Below are positions 43,973-52,783 of a stretch of DNA of 64,000 nucleotides, in pieces. The position numbers and the translations under genes were made by a program. Under the pieces are notes generated by a model. That model was not told where the DNA came from and ran no database searches. It worked only from the letters and a program-made list of their open reading frames with translations. The stretch covers positions 16,129-80,128 of the forward strand of contig NZ_JAGHFX010000049.1 of NCBI RefSeq assembly GCF_017888565.1, read 5' to 3'. How positions within the stretch are numbered: the stretch's first letter is position 1; each line of letters begins with the position of its first letter. Source of the stretch: Clostridium sp. (GTDB lineage Bacteria > Bacillota > Clostridia > Clostridiales > Clostridiaceae).

Positions 43973-45853
43973 ATGATAAATGTAGCATTAGTAGGTAATC
44001 CAAACACAGGAAAAACTACAGTATTTAATGCTTTAACAGGATCAAAACAATATGTAGGTAACTGGCCTGGAGTAACTATCGATAAAAAATATGGATTTAT
44101 AAATAAAGATATGAAGTTAGTTGATTTACCAGGTATATATGCTATGGATACCTATTCTAATGAGGAAAAAATAGCAAGAGCTTTTTTAGAGTATGAAGAT
44201 GTCGATGTTATAATTAACGTAGTAGACTCAACAAATTTAGAAAGAAATTTATATCTTACAACTCAATTAATGCAATTCAATAAGCCTATAGTAGTTCTTC
44301 TAAATATGATTGATATAGCAAAAAAGAGGGGAATTAATATTGATCATAATAAATTAGCTAAAGAATTAGGCGTTACTATACTACCTATATCTGCAAAGAC
44401 AAAAGAAGGTCTAGATAATATAGAAAAGACAATAGTCGAATCTAAAGAAATTATTCCAAGTTATAATATGAATTTTAAAACAGAAAAAGAGACATATACT
44501 TATATAGATAAAATTATTAATAAAAGTTCAAAAGAAAAAGGTAATTCAAAGTACATAGGGGAAAAAATCGATAAAATAGTACTTAATCCAGTACTTGCAT
44601 ATCCAATGTTTTTATTGGCACTATTTATAATTTTTAAATTTACTTTCAGTTGGTTTGGACAACCTTTAGCAGATGGATTAGATGCTTTTGTTGCTGATAC
44701 TTTTACACCTTTTGTAGAGGGCCTAGTTGGAAATTCTTCTGGATGGTTTCAATCATTAATAGTTGATGGTATTGTAGCGGGAGTTGGTGGAGTAATAGTA
44801 TTCTTTCCAATAGTATTTGCACTTTTTCTTGGAATATCATTCCTAGAAGATAGTGGATATATGTCGAGAGTTGCATTTCTTATGGATAAAATAATGAGAA
44901 AAATAGGTTTATCAGGAAAGGCATTTATTCCAATAATAATGGGATTTGGATGTTCGGCACCAGCTATTATGGCAACTAGAACATTAGAAAGTGAAAAGGA
45001 TAGAAAAATGACTGCATTACTAGCTCCATTAGTATCTTGTGGAGCACGATTACCAGTATATGCACTATTTGCATCTATATTCTTTAGTAGTAATCAAGAG
45101 TTAGTTGTAATGGGGATTTATCTTTTAGGAATAGTTGTAGCAATTTTAGTTGGATTACTATTTAAAAACACATTATTCAAAAAGGACGAGCAACCATTTA
45201 TCTTAGAATTACCTGAATATAAACTTCCAAGTTTAAAAAGCATTATATTAAATGCATGGGATAAATCAAAAGGATTTATAGTTAGAGCTGGTACATTAAT
45301 TTTTGCAGTATCAATAGTTGTATGGTTCTTAACTTATTTTAATATGAATGGATTTACAGATGAAATAAGCACAAGTTTCTTTGCTACTCTTGGTGGTTTT
45401 GTTGCTCCAATATTTGAACCGTTAGGTTTTGGAACATGGGAAGCTGGAGTATCAATATTAACTGGACTTGCAGCTAAAGAGGTCATAATAGGGACTATGG
45501 AAATAGTATATGGTGATTTAGCAGTTATCTTACCAATGATGTTTACTACTATAACAGCATTAACATTTTTAATATTTGTTTCATTATATACACCATGCTT
45601 TGCAGTTATAGGTGTTATGAGAAAAGAATATGGAAATAAGATGATGTTTTTATCAGTAGTATATCAATTTGTTTTAGCATGGATAGTTGCATATTTATTT
45701 AAATTTGTAGCTACTTTAGTAACCAGTGGAGTAACACTAAGCTATACTATACAATTTTTAATATTCCTAGCAATAGTAATTTTAGGAATTGGGATGTTAG
45801 TTAAGTATTTCAATAAAGAAACAGTAGGAAAAACAGCGCATTTAGCAGAATAA
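43973..45853 (+). CDS. feoB: Ferrous iron transporter FeoB
   Basis: A 626-residue membrane GTPase. N-terminal G domain: G1 GNPNTGKTT, G3 DLPGIY, G4 NMID, then a helical GDI domain shorter than usual. The membrane part has the two Gate motifs, including the FGCSAPAIMATR loop with its conserved Cys. Total length is at the short end of the family, mostly from the compact GDI and C-terminus. It moves Fe(II) into the cell. RBS AGGAGATGGGG. Co-transcribed with feoA and followed by a strong terminator. Confidence 0.96.
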   Translation: MINVALVGNPNTGKTTVFNALTGSKQYVGNWPGVTIDKKYGFINKDMKLVDLPGIYAMDTYSNEEKIARAFLEYEDVDVIINVVDSTNLERNLYLTTQLMQFNKPIVVLLNMIDIAKKRGINIDHNKLAKELGVTILPISAKTKEGLDNIEKTIVESKEIIPSYNMNFKTEKETYTYIDKIINKSSKEKGNSKYIGEKIDKIVLNPVLAYPMFLLALFIIFKFTFSWFGQPLADGLDAFVADTFTPFVEGLVGNSSGWFQSLIVDGIVAGVGGVIVFFPIVFALFLGISFLEDSGYMSRVAFLMDKIMRKIGLSGKAFIPIIMGFGCSAPAIMATRTLESEKDRKMTALLAPLVSCGARLPVYALFASIFFSSNQELVVMGIYLLGIVVAILVGLLFKNTLFKKDEQPFILELPEYKLPSLKSIILNAWDKSKGFIVRAGTLIFAVSIVVWFLTYFNMNGFTDEISTSFFATLGGFVAPIFEPLGFGTWEAGVSILTGLAAKEVIIGTMEIVYGDLAVILPMMFTTITALTFLIFVSLYTPCFAVIGVMRKEYGNKMMFLSVVYQFVLAWIVAYLFKFVATLVTSGVTLSYTIQFLIFLAIVILGIGMLVKYFNKETVGKTAHLAE

Positions 45854-45863
45854 CAGATAAGTT

Positions 45864-45905
45864 AAATAGGTTATACAAATGAAAAAAGTATAACCTATTT
45901 TTTTA
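45864..45905 (+). terminator. Terminator after feoB
   Basis: AAATAGGTTATAC (45864-45876) pairs with GTATAACCTATTT (45888-45900), with an 11-base loop and a T-run. Confidence 0.92.
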
Positions 45906-46098
45906 TGTATAATTCTAATCTAAATTCCTAAAAATATAAATAAGGCATTACAATATAATATATATTTCGATTTTACTATACTTTTTAAATAAGAATAATA
46001 ACTAATTATTATTCTATTATAAAAATTAGGCAGATTATAATTGAAACATATATATTAAGTAAATATTGACAAAGGTAATATAATATTATAACATTTAA

Positions 46099-46120
46099 TT
46101 GATAATGAATATCAATATTA
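46099..46120. promoter_or_regulatory. Fur-box-like operator before the DUF3793 gene
   Basis: TTGATAATGAATATCAATAT closely follows the Fur consensus GATAATGATTATCATTATC. It lies about 40 bases before the RBS, near the expected transcription start after a TTGACA at 46066-46071. Confidence 0.72.
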
Positions 46121-46156
46121 ATTGAAACAAAGTATTTGGAATAGGTGGTGTTATGC

Positions 46157-46795
46157 ATGGAGAAAGTTGAATTTTATAAAGATTTATTTAATATGGAGGA
46201 TAGAGAATCTATAAAGAAGTTTTTACTATATAACAGTTCTTTAGTTATAGCAGGAGTTAAGCCTTCAGTAACTGTGACTATTAATAAAAAATTAAAAAAA
46301 GTATATGAAAACTGGATTGAATATGGAGTAGATTTTTTAGAATCTATAAATTTAAACTTTATTAATTTAAGAGAAGATGACAATGCCTTAATAATATTAA
46401 TTTATAATAATGATATTCTAAAAAGACATATATTTAAAGATGAAAATATAGAGTTTTTAAGAAAACTTGGATATGAAGTTAATAATGATATTTCCTACTA
46501 TGTTGAATATTTAAAGGAAAGGTATGAAGAATTCAAATGTCCACATGAGCTTGGTATATTTTTAGGAATTCCAATTAGTGATGTAAAAAGCTTTATGGAA
46601 TGTAGTTATAAAAATTGTCTAGGATGTGGATATTGGAAAGTTTATAGCAATTATGAAAAAGCATTAGAAATATTCAATATATATGATGATGTAAGAGAAA
46701 AAACAATGGATAAAATTGTAGAAGGAGAATCCATTGATTCGATAGTAAACAATATAATTTTTAGCAATTACGATAAGATTAAGTTTTGCATATAA
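46157..46795 (+). CDS. DUF3793 family protein
   Basis: A 212-residue protein of the DUF3793 family, common near Feo and flavodoxin genes in clostridia. The C-terminal half contains FKCPHELGIFLGIPISDVKSF and CSYKNCLGCGYWKVY, so four cysteines that could bind iron or another metal. No membrane span. I start at ATG 46157 with AGGTGG eight bases upstream; a GTG frame at 46145 overlaps the RBS. A Fur-like box precedes it, so it is probably made under iron limitation. Function unknown. Confidence 0.85.
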   Translation: MEKVEFYKDLFNMEDRESIKKFLLYNSSLVIAGVKPSVTVTINKKLKKVYENWIEYGVDFLESINLNFINLREDDNALIILIYNNDILKRHIFKDENIEFLRKLGYEVNNDISYYVEYLKERYEEFKCPHELGIFLGIPISDVKSFMECSYKNCLGCGYWKVYSNYEKALEIFNIYDDVREKTMDKIVEGESIDSIVNNIIFSNYDKIKFCI

Positions 46796-46810
46796 GCAAA
46801 ATTTTATAAA

Positions 46811-47030
46811 TTGAGAATTAAACTTAATGATATGTATTAACTTTCCGATTTTTATATAATATCGAATACAATTCTAAATTTAAGATATCTAATATGACTA
46901 AATTTTTATAACTCACTGCGCTCAAACAATAAAAATTCTTAACGCCATCTTAGATATCTTAAATAAGAATTGTAGTTTCTCATTATAATAAAATCTCCAA
47001 TTTAATACATATCATTAATGAGGCTAATTC
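46811..47030. repeat. Large imperfect inverted repeat (~220 bases), MITE-like
   Basis: The left arm (46811-46912) contains AATGATATGTATTAA, CAATTCT and TTTAAGATATCTAA in this order. The right arm (46925-47030) contains their complements in reverse order (TTAGATATCTTAAA, AGAATTG, TTAATACATATCATT). The centre pairs AAATTTTTAT with ATAAAAATT around a CACTGCGCTC loop. Arms are about 100 bases with scattered mismatches. No coding content. Confidence 0.72.
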
Positions 47031-47053
47031 TTTATTTAATAAATTTAAGTGGC

Positions 47054-47172
47054 AAAATATAAGTTGGCGAAGATAAATAGACGGTGGAATAAGCATATAG
47101 CGAGCACTTCTTTGCACAGCTATTTAGCTTATGGAACATATCTAGTTATCGTAGCCTTATATTCGCATTATA
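47054..47172. repeat. Second imperfect inverted repeat next to the large one
   Basis: GGAATAAGCATATAG (47092-47106) and CTATTTAGCTTATGG (47141-47155) form the inner arms around GAGCACTTCTTTGCAC. The outer ATATAAG/CTTATAT also pairs. It may be a different miniature repeat or a decayed part of the same element. Confidence 0.45.
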
Positions 47173-47201
47173 AACAATTGAAAAGAAAGAGGGTATCTTA
47201 A

Positions 47202-47480
47202 ATGAGTATAGTTGTAATTGGTGGTCATGATAGAATGAGTAGAGGTTATTTAGATGTATGTAAAAAATATAAATGTAAGGCTAAAATATTTACTCAAATG
47301 AAAGCAGGGTTAAATGATAAGATAGGTAGTCCAGATGTAATAATATTATTTACAAATATAGTTTCACATAAGATGGCTATAAAGGCAAAAAAGGAAGCTG
47401 AAAGAAAAAATATTAGAATAATTAATAATCATAATAGTACTATCAATTCTTTAGAGGAAATTATAAAAAATATAATATAA
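47202..47480 (+). CDS. DUF2325 family protein
   Basis: A 92-residue single-domain protein of the DUF2325 family (SIVVIGGHDRMSRGYLDVCKKYKCKAKIF, VIILFTNIVSHKMAIKAKKEAER, RIINNHNSTINSLEE). Its Rossmann-like appearance and conserved GGHD and H/N residues suggest metal or nucleotide binding, but no biochemical function is known to me. The family is often near FeoB or iron genes. RBS AAAGAGGG precedes the ATG. It has no strong Fur box of its own, being downstream of DUF3793 beyond the inverted repeats. Confidence 0.88.
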   Translation: MSIVVIGGHDRMSRGYLDVCKKYKCKAKIFTQMKAGLNDKIGSPDVIILFTNIVSHKMAIKAKKEAERKNIRIINNHNSTINSLEEIIKNII

Positions 47481-47521
47481 CGTTGTTCATAAAAAATTAA
47501 TAATAAAAATATGATATATTA

Positions 47522-47550
47522 TTGAAAATGAATATCATTTAAAGTATAAT
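47522..47550 (+). promoter_or_regulatory. Promoter with Fur-box-like operator before the ABC pair
   Basis: TTGAAA (47522-47527), 17-base spacer, TATAAT (47545-47550). The -35 and spacer (TTGAAAATGAATATCATTT, 47522-47540) form a Fur-like site, so a bound repressor would block RNA polymerase. Confidence 0.72.
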
Positions 47551-47606
47551 TTTGTATTATATTTATCAAATGAAATTTAATATCAATGAAACGGGGGATT
47601 TATAAT

Positions 47607-49361
47607 ATGATGATCAATAAAAGGCTTATAAACCTTTGTAGTGATTCTAAAAAGTATATTGGGCTCACAATATTTGTGAATTGGCTTGCTATTATATGCA
47701 ATATTATAATAATACTACTTATAGGACAGTTCGTAAATAATATCTATTCTGGCGAAATAACTAGCATATCAGATAAATCTATTTTCATATCTGGAGCAAT
47801 AATAATTTTACTATTATGTATAAGATTTATCTGTAATATTTTATATGCTAAGTTTTCAAATCTAGCTTCATCAAAAGCAAGAATGACTTTAAGAGAACTT
47901 GTTTATAAAAAGCTATTAAAGCTTGGAAATGGGTATAGCAATGTAGAAAGTACATCATCCATAGTTCAAGTTATGGTAGAAGGTGTAGAGCAGTTAGAAA
48001 TATATTTTGGTAAGTACTTATCACAATTTTTCTATTCATTATTAGTACCAGTAACATTATTTGTATTTATGAGTTTTATATCATTTAAAGCAGCTTTAGT
48101 ATTTATTCTTTGTGTTCCACTTATCCCAGTATCTATAATTGCAATAATGAAAATTGCAAAGAGAATATTGAAAGATTACTGGAAGAGCTATTCAGATTTA
48201 GGGGGAACATTCTTAGAAAATCTTCAAGGATTAACAACTTTAAAAGTTTTTAATATCGATGAAGAAAGACATCAAAAAATGAATACAGAAGCAGAAAAGT
48301 TTAGAAAGATAACAATGAAGGTTTTAAGCATGCAGCTAAACTCCATTACAATAATGGATTTAGTCGCCTTTGGTGGAGCAGCAGCTGGTACAATAGTTGC
48401 ATTAATTCAATTTAGTAGAGGGGAGATTGCTCCTGGAAGCTTACTTATAATTATTTTATTATCTTCAGAGTTCTTTATACCATTAAGACTTCTAGGTTCA
48501 TATTTCCATATAGCAATGAATGGTATGGCAGCATCTGATAGAATTTTTGGAATACTAGATGCTAAAGAAAGAGAAAAAGACATAGACACTAATATTAAAG
48601 AAATAACTAGCGATATTACAGTTGAATTAAATAATGTTAGTTTTAGTTATGATGGAGAAAGAGAAGTTCTTAAAGACATAAATATGAAGATAACACCAAA
48701 AGGAATGGTTGCAATTGTAGGGGAAAGTGGTTCAGGTAAAAGTACAATAGCATCTATCATTTTAAATAACTATAAAGTTAATAAAGGGGAAGTATTACTT
48801 AATACAACTAATATAGAAAAGATTGATTTAGATACTGTTTATGAAAATATAGCTTTAATATCAACTAATAGTTATATATTTAATGGAACTATTTTAGATA
48901 ATTTACTTATAGGAAAGAAATATGCAACTGATGAAGAAATAAGAAATGCATTAAAGCTTGCGAGGTTAGATAGTTTTGTAGATCGCTTAAAGGATGGATT
49001 AAACACAAATGTAGGCGAAGGCGGAAATGCTTTATCAGGTGGACAAAAACAAAGATTAGCACTTGCAAGAGCAATTCTTGCAGATAGAAAGATGATAATA
49101 TTTGATGAAGCAACTTCTAACATAGATGTAGAAAGTGAAGAAGCTATTTGGGAGTCAATATATGAGCTTTCAACAGAAAAAACTATATTAGTAATATCAC
49201 ATAGATTAGCAAATGTAAGAGGCGCTAAAAATATATATGTTATGAATAAAGGAACATTATGCGAAGAAGGAACCCATAAAGAGTTAATGGATCTTAATGG
49301 ATATTATCATAGCATGGTTGAAAAACAAAATGAATTAGAAGAAATTAGGGAGGTTTGTTAA
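47607..49361 (+). CDS. ABC exporter, fused permease-ATPase (CydD-like half)
   Basis: A 584-residue half transporter: six-span membrane domain (1-320) then an ATPase with Walker A GESGSGKST, signature LSGGQKQRLALARA and Walker B MIIFDEATSNID. Type IV exporter fold, similar in build to CydD. ATG 47607 has ACGGGGG in front; the earlier in-frame ATG at 47586 is upstream of that RBS. It ends one base before its partner gene. With a Fur-like site ahead, export or shuttling linked to iron (siderophore, heme or thiol) is a fair inference. Confidence 0.88.
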   Translation: MMINKRLINLCSDSKKYIGLTIFVNWLAIICNIIIILLIGQFVNNIYSGEITSISDKSIFISGAIIILLLCIRFICNILYAKFSNLASSKARMTLRELVYKKLLKLGNGYSNVESTSSIVQVMVEGVEQLEIYFGKYLSQFFYSLLVPVTLFVFMSFISFKAALVFILCVPLIPVSIIAIMKIAKRILKDYWKSYSDLGGTFLENLQGLTTLKVFNIDEERHQKMNTEAEKFRKITMKVLSMQLNSITIMDLVAFGGAAAGTIVALIQFSRGEIAPGSLLIIILLSSEFFIPLRLLGSYFHIAMNGMAASDRIFGILDAKEREKDIDTNIKEITSDITVELNNVSFSYDGEREVLKDINMKITPKGMVAIVGESGSGKSTIASIILNNYKVNKGEVLLNTTNIEKIDLDTVYENIALISTNSYIFNGTILDNLLIGKKYATDEEIRNALKLARLDSFVDRLKDGLNTNVGEGGNALSGGQKQRLALARAILADRKMIIFDEATSNIDVESEEAIWESIYELSTEKTILVISHRLANVRGAKNIYVMNKGTLCEEGTHKELMDLNGYYHSMVEKQNELEEIREVC

Positions 49362-49362
49362 A

Positions 49363-51033
49363 ATGAAAAGAAGATCAGGCTTCCAAATAATGAAAAGATT
49401 AATAGTTGAGTTAAAGCCATTAGCTCCTATAATGTTAATTACTATATTTATGGGTGTTTTAGGTTTCCTAGCGGCTATTTCTATAGCTTCTTTTGGAGCT
49501 GTTGCATTAGGTGCATATATAGGAGATATAACTTTTATAAGTTTTAAAGGAGCAATGATAGTAATGGCTATTGCTGCACTTCTAAGAGGATTCTTAAGAT
49601 ATGGAGAACAACTATCAGGACATTATATTGCCTTTAAAATACTGTATATATTAAGAGATAAAATATTTACTGTACTAAGAAAGCTAGCACCAGCAAAGCT
49701 AGAAGGGAAAGAAAAAGGAAACTTAATTGCATTAATAACTTCTGATATAGAATTACTAGAAGTATTTTATGCTCATACAATTGCACCAATTTCAATTGCT
49801 ATAATTACAAACTCAATTATATCAATAATTTTATTTAATATAAGACCAGTATTTGGTGTACTAGCTATTATATTCTTTTTAATAGTTGGCTTTCTAATAC
49901 CATATGCTTCATCAAGCTTTGCAAAAGAAGCTGGAGTAAATTATAGAAATATATTTGGTGAAAGTAATAATTATGTTTTAGATTCATTAAGGGGTTTAAA
50001 AGAAGTATTATTATTTAAAAATGGACAAGAAAGATTAAATAAGATAAATGAAAATTCAATTAAGCTTAATAAGAGCTTAGATAAAATAAAAGAGCATGAA
50101 GGAATCATTAGAGCAACGACAGATATTACAATTATGATTGCTATATTAACTTTTGTAATACTTGGGACAAGTGAATATTTATCAGGAAGTATAAGCTTTA
50201 CAACAGCTATAGTTTCAATAGTAATAATAGCTTCATCATTTGGACCAGTTGTTGCTTTAAGTAATTTATCAAATACATTACTTCAAACTTTTGCTTGTGC
50301 AGAAAGAATCTTCGATCTTTTAGATGAAAAGCCTCAAGTAGAAGAGGTAAAGGGAGAAAATGATATACAAGGAAAAGACATTGAATATAAAAATGTAAGT
50401 TTTTCATATCCAAATAGAAAAGAAAGTATATTTAATAATGCATCTTTAAATATAAAAAAGGGAGATAAGATTGCATTGATAGGAGAAAGTGGAATTGGTA
50501 AAAGTACATTTATAAAATTAATAATGAGATTTTGGGATGTTAATAGCGGAGATATAAAATTAGATAATATAGATATAAAAAATATTAATACAGAATCACT
50601 AAGAAGCTCTCAAACATTAGTTAGCCAAGAAACATACTTATTTAATGAATCAATCAGAGAAAATATAAAAATTGGAAATAAAGATGCTTCTGAATCAGAC
50701 ATAATAGAAGCAGCAAAGAAAGCTTCTATTCATGACTTTATATTAAGTCTTCCGAAAGGATATGATACCAAGGTTTCAGAGCTTGGAGGAAATTTATCTT
50801 CAGGAGAAAGACAAAGAATTGGATTAGCAAGGGCTTTCATAAAAGATAGTGATGTATTAATATTAGACGAGCCAACTAGTAATTTAGATGCTTTAAATGA
50901 AGGGGAGATATTAAAGGCTATAAATGAAAATTGTCAAGATAAAACTATTATATTAATTTCTCACAGAAAATCCACAACAGCTATTTGTGATAAGGTATAT
51001 AAATTAGAAAATAAGCAAATTAAGATAAGTTAA
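49363..51033 (+). CDS. ABC exporter, fused permease-ATPase (CydC-like half)
   Basis: A 556-residue second half transporter with six membrane spans and an ATPase: Walker A GESGIGKST, Walker B VLILDEPTSNLD. The signature is altered to LSSGERQR, and the switch is LISHRKST. Such asymmetric pairs act as heterodimers, often with one degenerate ATP site. The ATG follows the partner's stop by one base, with AGGGAGG overlapping that stop. CydDC proper exports cysteine/glutathione and binds heme in E. coli; whether that holds here is open. Confidence 0.88.
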   Translation: MKRRSGFQIMKRLIVELKPLAPIMLITIFMGVLGFLAAISIASFGAVALGAYIGDITFISFKGAMIVMAIAALLRGFLRYGEQLSGHYIAFKILYILRDKIFTVLRKLAPAKLEGKEKGNLIALITSDIELLEVFYAHTIAPISIAIITNSIISIILFNIRPVFGVLAIIFFLIVGFLIPYASSSFAKEAGVNYRNIFGESNNYVLDSLRGLKEVLLFKNGQERLNKINENSIKLNKSLDKIKEHEGIIRATTDITIMIAILTFVILGTSEYLSGSISFTTAIVSIVIIASSFGPVVALSNLSNTLLQTFACAERIFDLLDEKPQVEEVKGENDIQGKDIEYKNVSFSYPNRKESIFNNASLNIKKGDKIALIGESGIGKSTFIKLIMRFWDVNSGDIKLDNIDIKNINTESLRSSQTLVSQETYLFNESIRENIKIGNKDASESDIIEAAKKASIHDFILSLPKGYDTKVSELGGNLSSGERQRIGLARAFIKDSDVLILDEPTSNLDALNEGEILKAINENCQDKTIILISHRKSTTAICDKVYKLENKQIKIS

Positions 51034-51051
51034 AGTAAGATAATTTAAATT

Positions 51052-51078
51052 TTAAGAGGATGTAAAAGTCCTCTTAAT
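51052..51078 (+). terminator. Hairpin after the ABC pair
   Basis: TTAAGAGGA pairs with TCCTCTTAA around TGTAAAAG. The following T content is modest, so this may be a partial terminator. Confidence 0.6.
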
Positions 51079-51090
51079 TTAAAGAATACA

Positions 51091-51110
51091 TTGATAATGA
51101 TTATTAAGTT
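51091..51110. promoter_or_regulatory. Fur-box-like operator before the YgbA_NO gene
   Basis: TTGATAATGATTATTAAGTT is a near match to the Fur consensus core GATAATGATTATCATTATC, 12 bases before the start codon at 51123. Confidence 0.75.
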
Positions 51111-51122
51111 CATGGGGGAAAG

Positions 51123-51413
51123 ATGACTAGGATTGAAAGAGAAAAAAGAACAATAGAGCTTATGATAAAAATATATTGTAAAAAGAGGCATAAGAAAAAA
51201 GAATTATGTGATGAGTGCAATGAATTACTTGAATATGCTTTGAAAAGACTTACTTACTGTAAATTTGGAGAAGAAAAAAGTACTTGTGGTAAGTGTCCAA
51301 TACATTGTTATAAAAAGGATATGAAAGAAAAAATTAAAAAGGTCATGAGATTTTCTGGACCAAGACTAATTATATATAATCCAATAGAGTTAATTAGACA
51401 TATGACTTATTAA
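51123..51413 (+). CDS. YgbA_NO family cysteine-rich protein
   Basis: A 96-residue protein of the PF11756 family (E. coli YgbA, whose promoter responds to nitric oxide). It has eight cysteines, including CDEC, CKFG, CGKCPIHC, a set fit for an Fe-S cluster or zinc. The C-terminus GPRLIIYNPIELIRHM is family-typical. RBS GGGGGA before ATG 51123. It heads a three-gene run with DUF454 and a small membrane protein, under a Fur-like site, which suggests a response to iron shortage or NO damage. Confidence 0.87.
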   Translation: MTRIEREKRTIELMIKIYCKKRHKKKELCDECNELLEYALKRLTYCKFGEEKSTCGKCPIHCYKKDMKEKIKKVMRFSGPRLIIYNPIELIRHMTY

Positions 51414-51444
51414 CATAAATAGTAATAATAGAGGAGAAATTATT

Positions 51445-51855
51445 ATGAAGTCAATAAAAAAATATATTTATATAACAGTAGGACTAATTTCAGTTGTATT
51501 GGGAGCTATAGGGGTAGTATTTCCAATACTTCCAACAACTCCATTCTTATTATTAGCATCATATTGCTTTGCAAAAGGCTCAGATAGGTTTAATGATTGG
51601 TTTATGGGAACAAAGTTATATAAAAAACATTTGGAATCATTTGTAAAAGAAAAAGCTATGACATTAAAAGAAAAAATATGTATTTTGGCTTTTGCAGATT
51701 TTATGTTAGCATTTCCATTAATATTAATAGATAGCTTATTTATGAAAGGTGTAATTGTAGTACTTATACTATGTAAGTTCTATTATTTCATTTTTAGAAT
51801 AAAAACAATAACTAAAGAAGAGAAAGCAACAAGAAAATTGACACAAGAAAATTAA
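51445..51855 (+). CDS. DUF454 (YbaN) family membrane protein
   Basis: A 136-residue protein with three or four membrane spans. The family core VVFPILPTTPFLLLASYCFAKGSDRFNDWF is unmistakable for DUF454/YbaN. YbaN-type genes are often beside heme or iron uptake genes. No mechanism is known. RBS GAGGAGAAA precedes the ATG, 31 bases after the YgbA_NO gene. It probably shares that transcript. Confidence 0.9.
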   Translation: MKSIKKYIYITVGLISVVLGAIGVVFPILPTTPFLLLASYCFAKGSDRFNDWFMGTKLYKKHLESFVKEKAMTLKEKICILAFADFMLAFPLILIDSLFMKGVIVVLILCKFYYFIFRIKTITKEEKATRKLTQEN

Positions 51856-51866
51856 TTGGAGGAATC

Positions 51867-52190
51867 ATGGAGAGAATATCATCATCACTTTTTATGTTAT
51901 CACTATTATTTTATTATGTGCCTAAGATATTTAAGGTAAAGAAGATGAATTTTATAAAGGCTCATATTTGCCTTGGCTCTATATCTGTATTAGCAATGTG
52001 TATCGCATTAATACAGAAAATAGGACAAGGCGATTTTATAAAATATATTGGCTTTACTGGAATAATGATTGCTATTGGAATAACAGGATACTTTTCAACT
52101 AAAAGGCCTAAGATATATAAGAAGCCTCATCTTATTTGTACAATAGGATTCTTTGTTTACTTATTTACAGTTGTATCTATTTTAAAATAA
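51867..52190 (+). CDS. Small membrane protein, function unknown
   Basis: A 107-residue protein with about four hydrophobic segments (SSLFMLSLLFYYVP, IKAHICLGSISVLAMCIAL, IGFTGIMIAIGITGYFS, HLICTIGFFVYLFTVVSI). Conserved-looking His residues in KAHICLG and KPHLICT are spaced as in small cytochrome-b-like bundles, so heme binding is conceivable. GGAGGAATC precedes the ATG, 11 bases after the DUF454 gene. It ends before a terminator. Confidence 0.75.
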   Translation: MERISSSLFMLSLLFYYVPKIFKVKKMNFIKAHICLGSISVLAMCIALIQKIGQGDFIKYIGFTGIMIAIGITGYFSTKRPKIYKKPHLICTIGFFVYLFTVVSILK

Positions 52191-52476
52191 TCTTAAATAA
52201 TATATTACTCAAATTTTTAGTATCAAAATAAGTTTAGTAGTTATGAAAATTTAAATATATTTAAATATTAGATTTTAAAGGTCTATATTTGGATAGCTAT
52301 ATATGCATAGCTTTAATTTTAGAAAAAGCTATACTTTTAAAAACATACTTTTATATCTATAAAGTATGTTTTTTGATTATATAAAAATTAGTTTTGTGAC
52401 TTTGTTACAGTCAAAATTAAGAAATAAGAATATACTTATATCATAGAATAAATAATCATTATTGGAGGAAATAAAA
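52191..52476. other. Intergenic region before the glutaredoxin gene
   Basis: Contains the terminator at 52339-52374 and a short TAGCTATATATGCATAGCT-type palindrome at about 52294-52312. AATAATCATTATT just before the RBS (52451-52463) resembles half a Fur site. No ORF is seen. Confidence 0.4.
52339..52374 (+). terminator. Terminator closing the iron gene run
   Basis: AAAAACATACTTT (52339-52351) pairs with AAAGTATGTTTTT (52361-52373), followed by T. Confidence 0.87.
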
Positions 52477-52710
52477 ATGAATAATATAAGGGTTTATACA
52501 ACTAACACTTGTCCGTGGTGTACAAAGGTAAAAAATTATTTAAAAAGTAATAATATAAACTATGAAGAAGTTAACGTAGGATTAAATAGAGCAGCAGCTA
52601 TGGAAATGGTAAATAAAAGTGGACAAATGGGAGTTCCGGTTTTAGATATAGATGGAAAAATAGTAGTTGGTTTTGATAAGAATAGAATAGATAATTTATT
52701 AGGACTTTAA
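52477..52710 (+). CDS. Glutaredoxin-like protein (NrdH/YruB type)
   Basis: A 77-residue thioredoxin-fold protein with the redox motif TTNTCPWCTKVK (CPWC near residue 11), the cis-Pro segment MGVPVLDIDGK and the GFDKNRIDNLLG C-terminus of clostridial YruB-type glutaredoxins. It reduces disulfides or accepts electrons from a thioredoxin-reductase-like donor. ATG 52477 follows GGAGGAA; the TTG frame upstream contains the RBS. Single gene with terminator. It borders the sulfur/thiol region. Confidence 0.93.
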   Translation: MNNIRVYTTNTCPWCTKVKNYLKSNNINYEEVNVGLNRAAAMEMVNKSGQMGVPVLDIDGKIVVGFDKNRIDNLLGL

Positions 52711-52742
52711 TTATTAAATAATTATACAAATTATTGATAAAG

Positions 52743-52783
52743 AAAAAAAGTAAAGCTAAAATATAAATAGTTTTACTTTTTTT
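52743..52783 (+). terminator. Terminator after the glutaredoxin gene
   Basis: AAAAAAAGTAAAGCT pairs with AGTTTTACTTTTTTT (one G-U) over a ~11-base loop. Confidence 0.85.

Larger units (their letters stand above)
46796..47201. other. Intergenic region filled by inverted repeats
   Basis: About 400 bases between the DUF3793 and DUF2325 genes hold no ORF of substance. It is occupied by two nested or adjacent imperfect inverted repeats, annotated separately (46811-47030 and 47054-47172). Confidence 0.6.
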
